Assembly: GCF_041080625.1 (NCBI RefSeq)
Contig: NZ_CP163518.1
Span: forward strand, 5,394,001 to 5,458,000
Direction of reading: 5' to 3'
Length of the DNA stretch: 64,000 nt
From: Streptomyces sp. CG1
GTDB taxonomy: Bacteria > Actinomycetota > Actinomycetes > Streptomycetales > Streptomycetaceae
A program made the translations under genes and the position numbers. The notes below the pieces were generated by a model. The model searched no databases, had not been told where the DNA came from, and worked only from the letters and a program-made list of their open reading frames with translations. Below are positions 48,869-57,207 of this stretch, in pieces (position 1 is the first letter of the stretch; each line of letters starts with the position of its first letter).

Positions 48869-49531
48869 TCAGACGAATTTCCAGTTCATGAGCGGCCGGT
48901 AGTAGGTATGCCAGTCGCCGGCCACGGTGACTCGTTCCAGGGCGCCGCGTTCGGCCAGGGCGCGCAGACTCTGGCGCAGGGAGTGCCGGCCGGCCGTGTC
49001 GCTCTTGGACAGGCCGAGGATCGCCGCAATGTCCTCGCTGTTCCAGTTGATGCTGGGTTTCGAGCCCATCACGTCGAGGATCTGCCGCAGGCGGGGCCCG
49101 CGGATGATGACCTCGTCGGACGTAAACTGCCTACCCGCGGCCGTGTTCTGTGCGGGTACGGCGGCGGCTGCCGGGGAATCAGGGGTGGTGTCTGCCGCGG
49201 GCTGCTTGACGGGGGCTTCCGCACCGCCGGTCGGTGGGGGCGTGGTCTGGCTGGGGACCACGCGCAGATGTGCACCTTCCGGCGTGGGGCTGAAGAGCTG
49301 GAGTCGTTCGGCCTGCTCACGTACGGAAGCTGCCTGGTTGATGGCGGCGTGGGCCTCGTCTCGAACCGTGGTGATCTCCGCGATGCGATCCTCGGTTTCC
49401 TTCAGAGAGGCTCGCAAGTTGGCGGCGATCTCGCTGTACTCGCCCAAGAGTGCATTGCACTGCTGGAAGACAGCCTCCATCTCGTTCCCCTCGGTGAACA
49501 GAGAGAACGGGGCCGTCGAATCGTAGGCCAT
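48869..49531 (-). CDS. Coiled-coil plus winged-helix protein of unknown function
   Basis: A 220-residue protein (ATG 49531; a TTG at 49552 with GAGGGGG upstream is the alternative). The N-terminal half is a coiled coil (EIAANLRASLKETEDRIAEI, then VRDEAHAAINQAASVREQAE). A Pro/Ala-rich linker follows. The C-terminus has a winged-helix-like segment: QILDVMGSKPSINWNSEDIA and LRQSLRALAERGALERVTV. The design suggests a DNA-binding regulator or accessory of the mobile region. No family recognised. Confidence 0.55.
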   Translation of the reverse strand: MAYDSTAPFSLFTEGNEMEAVFQQCNALLGEYSEIAANLRASLKETEDRIAEITTVRDEAHAAINQAASVREQAERLQLFSPTPEGAHLRVVPSQTTPPPTGGAEAPVKQPAADTTPDSPAAAAVPAQNTAAGRQFTSDEVIIRGPRLRQILDVMGSKPSINWNSEDIAAILGLSKSDTAGRHSLRQSLRALAERGALERVTVAGDWHTYYRPLMNWKFV

Positions 49532-49801
49532 AGAGAAGAAGTTAGAGGGCAATGGATGCCAGCTGCCACCCCCTCAAAGACACTCGCATTGCCAGTAATG
49601 CGAGTCGCCCGAATTATCCACTTTGGGCGGGAACATTCGTCCGGGCAGCGTAATTACGTGTGAATTCTTTGAGGTGGATGATCACTCCAGCCCATCGTGA
49701 AGTCCCCCAGTAGACGTCTGCGAGGGGGAGAAGTTGCTGCCTCGTCCGGCTGTACTTGTCCCGACTGTCACAGAGACGGGGCACCCTTCAGGAGCGGTGG
49801 G

Positions 49802-52381
49802 TCAAGGACGCGACAGCGAGAAGGAGACGGCCAGGATGTCCAGGGCGTCCCGGGTGAGGGCTTCACTGCCGTCGTAGATCGCACGGATGGCTCCGCTGCG
49901 CAGCAGGTAGGCCAGGTGGTCCGTCCTCCCGCCGGTGAGGTGGTGAAGGTGGTCGGCCATCTGGACCAGGGTGCCTGGTGCATGCCGATGCAGGCGCAGC
50001 GCTTGCTCGGCTCGTGCGACGGTCGCCTCCCAGGAGGACCCAGGCGGGGTGGACGTGAGGGCGACCTGCACTAGACGACGCTGCGTCCGCTCAGGCCAAA
50101 GTTGCCGGCCTGTGTCGCCCAGCTGAGGCGGGATAGAGGCAAATACGAAGGTGGCAGGGATGCGGTCACACAGATAGTCCACCACCTCCTGCAAACGTGC
50201 GGTCGTGCCTGGAGCAGCTTGCAGGTAGTGGCATTCATCAACGAGGACCAGCCCCGTGCCCGCAGCCGTGATGGCACCGCACACATGGCGGGCGAGATCG
50301 GTGAGAGCGGCCCGGGCTCGTGGAGGAAACTCGACCGCCCACGCCAACTCGTTCAGCAGCATGCGCGGGGTGGTAGCTGGTGGCAGGCGCACGTAAACCA
50401 CTGGAACGGGCGGCCCGTTGGGCCGACGAGCCATCCGTGCGGTGTGGCGCTGGGCGACTTTGTCGAGCACAGTTGTCTTGCCAATCCCTGGCGGCCCGTG
50501 CAGCAGTAGCCCGTAACGGGTCGCAGGTGCGTGCTCGTTCAACATGATCTGCTGCTCAATTCGATCAATCGCGGCCATCAGCACTGGTGGTTCGATTGGG
50601 AGTTGGGCGTGATAGGTGGCGCGAACCCGGTCGGAATCCTCGGGCGCAGGGGATTGGGCAGGCTCGTACCGCACCGGTGTTGGCGCTCCCTCAGCGGTGC
50701 GAGAGGAGAGCTGCCGGGTACGCAGCGGAGATGGGGTGGCCTTGATGCCGCGAGCCTCAACTCGCTCGAATGCAGAGGTGGGTGAAGAGGTGGGTGACAT
50801 GCGCAGCGGTCCGCTGGCCGTTGCGGCGGACACGGTCAGCCACTGACCGCTGGGGTCGCGCAGCCAGACGTGCGCAGCGTGGTAGGGATCTGTACGGATC
50901 TCGAAGCGACTGCGGTTGCCGCCAGGGGAGGACTTGTGACTGCGCAACCCGTTCAGAACCGACCCGTCGTATCGACGCCGGTCGAGGAAGAGCCCTGCAG
51001 GACCGACCGTCCGCGACCGAGTGACCAGGAGATCCAGGAAGTCCTGCGGCGGCAGCGGAGTGGCCACCCACCCTATGCGAGCCACCAGGGTGTCGTACCG
51101 CTGAGCCGGGCTGCCCGAGGCGCGGCCATATCGCGGACCCGCGGCGGACGGGGGCGGAGCAGTGTGGTTCCACACCTCGGCCGCCCAACGGTCCAGCAAC
51201 TCCTGAACCGTTGCGGTCGACCACCAGTCCGCCGGGGCGCCGCGTGCCGTCGCGGTGACGAGATACTCCTTAAAAGAGTGTGCCGCCTGCGATACGAGCC
51301 GCTCGCCGTGCGGGCGCTCGGACGGAGCAACAGTTCGGGGGCGCAGCAGCTGGATTCCGTGGCGACGGCACGCCTCAGCCAGCCCTCGATCGCCCACACC
51401 CCAGCCGCACACCAGAGTCATGGGGCGGACCAGCGGTATGGCGCACTGTGCTGGCGCAGCCCTGCTGGGCCACTCCGCACGCAGATCCGCCGGCACGCAC
51501 ATTCGCGCCACCAGCACCCGCCCGTCCACCGGACCGGCGTCCTCACACACCACAGCGGTCAGCACGACCGCCGTATCCGTATCCACGGCGAACACCACCT
51601 GCAGTCCCTGAGGCAGGCTGGATGGATGAGGTATCCGCACCGCTTCCACCACCACGTGGCGGCCCGGCCACCGGTCCCGGCCGTTCAACAGGCCAGAAGC
51701 CGCCGCTTCCGTGTACAAGCGGTGAAAGGAAGACCGGGATGGAAACGCCAACTCCCCTGAGCTGACTGGACCTTGAAGCAACCACTGCGCACGGCGGCGC
51801 ACCTCCTCGATGGTCGGCTCACCGCGCGTGGTGCAGGAACTCGCCGCCGTCTTGAGCGCTTCCAGCACCCGCTCATCCCACCGCGCCCCCAATACCTCAC
51901 GCCGCCCGGAACGGCCATCGGCAAGCCCCCCAAGCCCTTCCGCCTCGTAGCGCTGACGCCGCCGCCGCACAGTTCGCGCGGACACTGGCATCCCGCCGGC
52001 CGTGAGTTCGCGGGCCTTGGCGGCCTCCCGCTGCGCCAACGTGCACCGCTCTGGGTCGAACTGCTCCCGGGGCTCTGCCCCCTCGGGCGCGTCCGGTCGT
52101 AGACCGGTCAGTACCTCAACGATGTGCGGGTGCCACCAGCGCGCCTCCTGCTCGGCCACGAACCCGAGACGGGGTCGGCGCACCGGCGGCGGCTTGTGCC
52201 CCTGCTCGAGCACCCCGAAGCCCTCACTCCGGCAAAGCACCGCGACATCGATGCGCTGGACGTCCCCGAGTGCATCGGTCAGACCCACCATACGTCCGGA
52301 CAGGTGCGTGACCGTGTACGCCCGGCCGACGTACCGGACTCGATCCCCCACCCCCAGCCGCTCAGGCCACACCGCCGTCAC
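49802..52381 (-). CDS. TniA-TniB-like fusion: degenerate Mu/Tn7-type transposase joined to AAA+ ATPase
   Basis: An 859-residue single chain (GTG 52381, GAGG upstream). Residues ~120-240 hold two HTH-like segments (ARTVRRRRQRYEAEGLGGL). Residues ~240-400 align with the integrase core of TniA/TnsB, but the expected catalytic Asp positions read VVVEAV and LVCGWG, with only the last acidic position kept (HGERLVSQ). The Mu-type C-terminal barrel follows (FEIRTDPYHAAHVWLRDP). From ~590 it becomes a TniB/TnsC-like AAA+ ATPase: Walker A GPPGIGKTT (629-637) and Walker B LVLVDE (711-716). These functions are normally encoded by separate genes. Confidence 0.75.
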   Translation of the reverse strand: MTAVWPERLGVGDRVRYVGRAYTVTHLSGRMVGLTDALGDVQRIDVAVLCRSEGFGVLEQGHKPPPVRRPRLGFVAEQEARWWHPHIVEVLTGLRPDAPEGAEPREQFDPERCTLAQREAAKARELTAGGMPVSARTVRRRRQRYEAEGLGGLADGRSGRREVLGARWDERVLEALKTAASSCTTRGEPTIEEVRRRAQWLLQGPVSSGELAFPSRSSFHRLYTEAAASGLLNGRDRWPGRHVVVEAVRIPHPSSLPQGLQVVFAVDTDTAVVLTAVVCEDAGPVDGRVLVARMCVPADLRAEWPSRAAPAQCAIPLVRPMTLVCGWGVGDRGLAEACRRHGIQLLRPRTVAPSERPHGERLVSQAAHSFKEYLVTATARGAPADWWSTATVQELLDRWAAEVWNHTAPPPSAAGPRYGRASGSPAQRYDTLVARIGWVATPLPPQDFLDLLVTRSRTVGPAGLFLDRRRYDGSVLNGLRSHKSSPGGNRSRFEIRTDPYHAAHVWLRDPSGQWLTVSAATASGPLRMSPTSSPTSAFERVEARGIKATPSPLRTRQLSSRTAEGAPTPVRYEPAQSPAPEDSDRVRATYHAQLPIEPPVLMAAIDRIEQQIMLNEHAPATRYGLLLHGPPGIGKTTVLDKVAQRHTARMARRPNGPPVPVVYVRLPPATTPRMLLNELAWAVEFPPRARAALTDLARHVCGAITAAGTGLVLVDECHYLQAAPGTTARLQEVVDYLCDRIPATFVFASIPPQLGDTGRQLWPERTQRRLVQVALTSTPPGSSWEATVARAEQALRLHRHAPGTLVQMADHLHHLTGGRTDHLAYLLRSGAIRAIYDGSEALTRDALDILAVSFSLSRP

Positions 52382-52698
52382 CAGAACCTCAACTCCCCGG
52401 CCGCTCGGCGCATACCGTCTCGTGTCTACTTAAGTACACAGCAGCCGTACCCAGGCTCCACACCGTCCATTTCGATGGTCCGCGAGGCGAGACTGCTATG
52501 ACGGCGGAGCGCTACGGAGGGGGCGGTCGTCCGTCCGCGTGCGCCCCGCGAGCCCGGACCGCCCCCGCTGGGTCCGGCAAGGCCTGCCTGTGTCGTCCAG
52601 TGGATTGGATACGTGGGCGCCGCACACACATCGCATCAAGTCGGCTGGATGACCCACGGGGGATCCTGCCCCGAGCCACCCGTCTGGCCCGCATCAGG
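52382..52698. other. Divergent spacer upstream of NUDIX-like gene
   Basis: 317 bp between divergently oriented genes. A forward frame extends back to ATG 52498, but its product is Arg/Pro-rich and unlike any protein, so I treat this stretch as promoter and leader sequence. Confidence 0.4.
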
Positions 52699-53187
52699 GT
52701 GCTATTCCAATCACATGCGGGCAGAGTGCCAGATGTGACAAGCCCAGGCCGCGCGCCAGCCGCACACCTCCGCCCCATCGTCATCGATCCCGCCGCACGA
52801 CGGTTCCTGCTGGTGCCCAAACGCACGGTGGCCCCAGCCGTCTGGAGCGTTCCCGCGCATCCAATGCGGCCGGGCGAGTCCTTCCGCCGCACCGCGGCAC
52901 GCTGCCTGCGGCACGAACTGCGGCTGCCCGCACTGCGGATTGCCGCCGTCACCGGACGCCTCCCCGCATCCGATCAGCGTCGGCACGAGGAGTACTTCAT
53001 CCTGGTGGCTCCTGCAGTCAGGGTCTGGCCATGCGACGTACGCCTGCTGCTGGCACCGGATGCGCGGTGGTGGACGACAGCCGAACTGCGGGACGGCGGC
53101 ACGCAATTGGAACCGGAAGTCCTGCTCGACCTCATTGACGGCTACTGGGAGGGATGGCTGCCCGACGGGGTGGTCTCCCTCGAGTGA
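52699..53187 (+). CDS. NUDIX-like protein with degenerate NUDIX box
   Basis: About 162 residues; the start is uncertain (GTG 52699 chosen, GTG 52726 or 52735 possible). The fold pattern fits NUDIX hydrolases: LRPIVIDPAARRFLLVPKR, the box region RPGESFRRTAARCLRHELRL, then YFILVAPAV and WWTTAELRDGG. In the box the REUxEE catalytic core has become RCLRHE, losing metal-binding glutamates. So it is probably a binder rather than an active hydrolase. Confidence 0.5.
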   Translation: MLFQSHAGRVPDVTSPGRAPAAHLRPIVIDPAARRFLLVPKRTVAPAVWSVPAHPMRPGESFRRTAARCLRHELRLPALRIAAVTGRLPASDQRRHEEYFILVAPAVRVWPCDVRLLLAPDARWWTTAELRDGGTQLEPEVLLDLIDGYWEGWLPDGVVSLE

Positions 53188-53209
53188 GCCCTGGGACAGG
53201 AGAAGCACA

Positions 53210-53674
53210 GTGCCCATGTACGCCATCGAGATCGTCCTGACCCGTGCCGTGCGCGCGGTCGAGGTGAGGGCCGCACAGCAGCGAAGCCGTCTTGCCATGG
53301 CGTCCTCCGATGACGGCAGTCGCCTGGTGGTCCTCGTATCCGCGAAGAGCGAGCCAAGAGCCGTACGGAGGATCTGGAAACGGCTGGGAGACACACTGCC
53401 CGTTGACGTGCTCTGCGGACTGTTCCCGGGCATCGACGGCAGCTACCTCATGAGCATCCCGATGGAGCCCGATACCGCTGAACGGCTTCGCAACCTCGCG
53501 GCGGACGCCGGACAGACCCCGGAGGAGTACCTCTACGCGGCCATAGCCCAGGCACTGGCCCGTGACCGCTCCTCGCGGCGGGCACGGCTGGCCTGCGCTC
53601 TGAGCTGGCTGTTCCGCGAGTTCACGCCCGAGGAGATCACGGCGGAAACAGCGCAGAGGATCAGCAGGATCTGA
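53210..53674 (+). CDS. Hypothetical protein
   Basis: A 154-residue protein; GTG 53210 has AGGAG 7 bp upstream. The N-terminal half looks alpha/beta (MYAIEIVLTRAVRAVEVRAA, RLVVLVSAKSEPRAVRRIW); the C-terminal half is helical (ERLRNLAADAGQTPEEYLYA). It starts 22 bp after the NUDIX-like gene and is likely co-transcribed. No family recognised. Confidence 0.5.
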   Translation: MPMYAIEIVLTRAVRAVEVRAAQQRSRLAMASSDDGSRLVVLVSAKSEPRAVRRIWKRLGDTLPVDVLCGLFPGIDGSYLMSIPMEPDTAERLRNLAADAGQTPEEYLYAAIAQALARDRSSRRARLACALSWLFREFTPEEITAETAQRISRI

Positions 53675-53976
53675 CGAAGTCATGCGCTTGTGAAGAGATC
53701 GCAGCCGGGAGGCCCTGGCGAGCAGAAGGCGATCCCAAGCCGACTGGACTTCGCGCATGGCATCACGGGGCGGCTGGCGGCGGCGTCACCCCCACGGTGA
53801 GCGCACTGCTGCCTGTCCGCGTTCCCCTTCCACCCGAGGTGACGCTACTCTGCGCGACTTCTCCCAGCGCTCGCCAGAGTCGGGGATACTGGTTCGCTGG
53901 TGATCCACCCGCCACTCACGGGGCTCGTTGTGACTGGCTTCAGAGGGGGGATCGCAGGGCTGGGTGTGAGGCGTCG
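53675..53976. other. Upstream region of the DISARM-type operon
   Basis: 302 bp. The helicase reading frame is open back to 53797, but the translated leader lacks helicase-family character and no ribosome binding site supports it. The operon promoter is presumably here; no clear -10/-35 pair stands out. Confidence 0.4.
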
Positions 53977-56900
53977 ATGAAGGAGTCTCGTCAGGTGGGG
54001 ACCGCTACGGAACGTCCGCAGGAAGCGGAGAGCAGCGCCGGGCGGACTGCGGCGCTGCCGCCGGTTCCCGAGCCGGGGCAGGTCGTCAAGGTCCGGGGTT
54101 CCACGTGGGCGGTGTCGGACGTGCGCCGCCAGGGGCTTCCGCGGAGTCCCGCCGATGAGGGAGTACCAGGCCTGACTCATGCGGTCAGTCTGCAGTCGCT
54201 GGACGAGGACCGGTTCGGCCAGGAGCTGACCGTGGTCTGGGAGCTGGAGCTCGGCCACACCGTCGAACCGGACCAGGGGCTGCCGGAAGCCGTACGGCCC
54301 GAGGCGTTCGACGATCCGAACACGCTGGCCGCGTTTGTCGACGCGGTGCGCTGGGGTGCGGTGACCTCAGCGGACGCCAACTCCTACCAGGCTCCGTTCC
54401 GAAGCGGTGCGAACGTCGAGGCGTACCAGCTGGAGCCGTTGCGCCGGGCGCTGCAGTCGTCTCGGACGAACTTGCTGCTCGCCGATGACGTGGGCTTGGG
54501 CAAGACCATCGAAGCAGGCTTGGTCGTGCAGGAGCTGCTACTGCGTCACCGGGCACGGACTGCCGTCATCGTCTGCCCGCCGAGCCTGGCGTTGAAGTGG
54601 CAGGACGAGATGCGGGAGAAGTTCGGCCTGGATTTCGTGATCGTCAACAGTGCGCTGATGGCGAAGGTGAAGCGCAGCCACGGATTGAATGCGAACCCGT
54701 TCCGGCTGTACCCGCGCGTCATTGTGAGCATGGCATGGTTGCCGTCGCTGCGGGCGCAGCGTCTGCTGCGTGAGGTCATGGCCGATGTGCGCAGCACGTC
54801 GACGGCTCGGCGGTTCGCCTTCGACATGCTCGTGGTCGACGAAGCGCACCATGTCGCGCCGGCCAGTCCGACAACGGCTCCGGGACAGCGCGGGTACGCG
54901 GTGGACAGCCAGCGCACCACGGCGACCATGAGGCTGGCGGAGGCATGTGAGCACCGCCTGTTCCTGAGCGCGACGCCACACAACGGCTACTCGGAGTCGT
55001 TCACGGCCCTCTTGGAGATGATCGACAGCCGCCGGTTCACCCGGGGCGCCAGCATCGACGAGAAGGCGCTGCGCGACGTGGCGGTACGACGCCTGAAGAG
55101 CGAACTGCCGGAGAAGGGATTCAAGGCTCGTCAGCTCAAGACGATCCAGTTCGAGCCGTCGCAGGGGGAGCAGAAGCAGTTCGAGAGGCTGGAGCAGCTG
55201 CTTGCCGAGAGCGCCCGTGCCAACGGAAAGGGCAGGGGCGGGGACATCGTCTCGATGCTGCTGAAGAAGCGTTTCCTGTCCAGCCCTTGGTCGTTTGCCC
55301 GGACCCTGGAGCTGTACGAGGCAGCCGATCCAGGTGACCGCCAGCTGGACCTGGACGACGACGCCGGGTACTACGCCGAGGTCATGGGCAGCGGACAGTC
55401 GGACGAGGAGGAAGGCGACGCCGACCACCCCGAGTTCACAGCCCTTCGGCACTCCAAGGGCTCGGACGCGTTGGTCGCGGCAACCGAGAGCGAGATCGCC
55501 TCGCTGGTCGAATGGGGTCTGAGCTATGAGCACAAGCCGGATTCCCGGCTCGAAGCCCTCATCTCCTTCCTCAACGCCCACTGCCGTACGTCCGACGGGA
55601 AACTCTGGACGAACGAGCGTGTGGTGGTCTTCACCGAGTACGCCGCCACGCTCGACTGGATCGCCGGCGTTCTGCGCCAGCGTGGCTACAAGGACAGGTT
55701 CGAAACGATCCAGGGCTCGACCCCGGCCGAAGAGCGCGAGAAGATCCGGGCGCGGTTCACCGAGAGTCCCGACAAGCATCCGGTGCGCGTCCTGCTGGCT
55801 ACTGATTCTGCGGGCGAGGGCATCGACCTTCAGGTGCACTGCCACCGCCTGGTCAACTTCGACATCCCGTTCAACCCCTCCCGCCTCGAGCAGCGGATCG
55901 GTCGCATCGACCGGTACGGGCAGACACAGAGCCCCGAGATCTACCACTTCGTGCCCGAGTCGACCTCCACGACGTATGCGGCGGACATGCAGTTTATGGG
56001 GATCATCGCCACCAAGGTGGGCACAGCGACCAACGATCTCGTGGGCAAGGTCAACCAGGTCATCGACTCCGACGTTCAGGAGCACTTCAGCCCGTCCGGC
56101 GGCAGTCGCAAGTCGCGGCCCACCCCCCCTGACGACGGAAACGAAGTCATCAACCAGGCACTGGCCGGCGGAGTCGGGCTGAACCGTCAGCTCACCGAAC
56201 TCGCCCGAAGTTACGATGACCGCAAGACGGCGATGCACCTGACACCGGCCAACGCCCGACGCGTAGTGGACACCGCGCTCGCCCTGGACGATCAGCCGCC
56301 CCTGGAAGAAATCGGTGACGACCGGACCGACGCGCCGGTCTTCGAGGTTCCCCACCTGGGCCGATCCTGGCAGTTCGCCCTGCGAGGTCTGGACACGCGC
56401 CTGGATCCGGGAGTGCTGCGACCGATCACCTTCGATGACAAGGCGTCACAAGGACGCACGGACCTCGTCCACATCCACCTCGGGCATGCCCTGATGCAGC
56501 GGGCCACCCGCACCCTGCGCAGCGCTCTGTTCAGCGTGAACTCGAAGATCAACCGGGTCAGCGCAGTCGTCACCCCCGGTCTCACGGAGTCGTGCGTAGC
56601 CGCTGTGTCCCGTCTCGTCCTCGTTGGCCGCGGAGGCCTGCGGCTGCACGAGGAAGTTTTCCTCACCGGCATTCGACTGCGCGGGCGGGCGCTTGCCGAG
56701 GCCAAGGTCGAACAGGTACTGGATAAGACCCTGGATGCCGATGAGCTGGAACTGGCCGACGAGCAAGTACGCACCCACCTTTCCGCTCTCTGGAACGACG
56801 ACGGAGCCCGTCTGCGTACCCGGCTGCTGAACGCGATGGAGCGCAAGAGCGAGACTCTGCAGGAGAAGGTCACCCAGACCCTCAAGGACCGCGAACAGAC

Positions 56901-57207
56901 AGACATCAAGCGGGTCCGTGAGATCTTCGACGCGTTTCGAGTCAACCTGCGGGACTCCCGGGACGCGTTGGAGCGCGCCATTCGCGCGGAGGAAGAAGAC
57001 GTCCTCTTCAGCGATGACCAGCAGAAGCAGCGCCGCCGGGACCTCAACCACATGAACGAGCGCCTGGAGAGCCTGGACAACGAGGAGGCCCGCGAGCTCG
57101 CCTCGATCCGGGAGCGCTACAGCGACATCAAGCCGTACGTTTCGGCCGCCGCCGTGGTGTTCGCACTGACCCCTGAAGACGCGAGGAACGGAATGGTCGA
57201 GGCATGA
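53977..57207 (+). CDS. drmD: DISARM helicase DrmD (SNF2/SF2 family)
   Basis: A 1076-residue SNF2-like helicase; ATG 53977 has GTGAGG 5 bp upstream. Motifs (numbered from this start): Walker A ADDVGLGKT (169-177), DEAHH (288-292), LSATPHNG (~330-337). The helicase C lobe has VVVFTEYAATLDW, ATDSAGEGIDLQ (~609) and QRIGRIDRYGQ (~640-650). A long helical C-terminal region follows (RTRLLNAMERKSETLQEKVT). DrmD is the hallmark of class 1 DISARM, which restricts phages with a methylase and the DrmABC helicase/nuclease set. The stop overlaps drmMI (ATGA). Confidence 0.85.
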   Translation: MKESRQVGTATERPQEAESSAGRTAALPPVPEPGQVVKVRGSTWAVSDVRRQGLPRSPADEGVPGLTHAVSLQSLDEDRFGQELTVVWELELGHTVEPDQGLPEAVRPEAFDDPNTLAAFVDAVRWGAVTSADANSYQAPFRSGANVEAYQLEPLRRALQSSRTNLLLADDVGLGKTIEAGLVVQELLLRHRARTAVIVCPPSLALKWQDEMREKFGLDFVIVNSALMAKVKRSHGLNANPFRLYPRVIVSMAWLPSLRAQRLLREVMADVRSTSTARRFAFDMLVVDEAHHVAPASPTTAPGQRGYAVDSQRTTATMRLAEACEHRLFLSATPHNGYSESFTALLEMIDSRRFTRGASIDEKALRDVAVRRLKSELPEKGFKARQLKTIQFEPSQGEQKQFERLEQLLAESARANGKGRGGDIVSMLLKKRFLSSPWSFARTLELYEAADPGDRQLDLDDDAGYYAEVMGSGQSDEEEGDADHPEFTALRHSKGSDALVAATESEIASLVEWGLSYEHKPDSRLEALISFLNAHCRTSDGKLWTNERVVVFTEYAATLDWIAGVLRQRGYKDRFETIQGSTPAEEREKIRARFTESPDKHPVRVLLATDSAGEGIDLQVHCHRLVNFDIPFNPSRLEQRIGRIDRYGQTQSPEIYHFVPESTSTTYAADMQFMGIIATKVGTATNDLVGKVNQVIDSDVQEHFSPSGGSRKSRPTPPDDGNEVINQALAGGVGLNRQLTELARSYDDRKTAMHLTPANARRVVDTALALDDQPPLEEIGDDRTDAPVFEVPHLGRSWQFALRGLDTRLDPGVLRPITFDDKASQGRTDLVHIHLGHALMQRATRTLRSALFSVNSKINRVSAVVTPGLTESCVAAVSRLVLVGRGGLRLHEEVFLTGIRLRGRALAEAKVEQVLDKTLDADELELADEQVRTHLSALWNDDGARLRTRLLNAMERKSETLQEKVTQTLKDREQTDIKRVREIFDAFRVNLRDSRDALERAIRAEEEDVLFSDDQQKQRRRDLNHMNERLESLDNEEARELASIRERYSDIKPYVSAAAVVFALTPEDARNGMVEA

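Noticed and set aside
52585..52660. Possible tRNA, because TGTCGTCCAGTGGATTGGATAC looks like a D arm
   Set aside because: No pairing acceptor stem, anticodon arm or T arm could be found downstream.
52498..52698. N-terminal extension of the NUDIX-like protein
   Set aside because: The translated extension is Arg/Pro/Gly-rich and unlike a folded domain; internal GTG starts are more credible.
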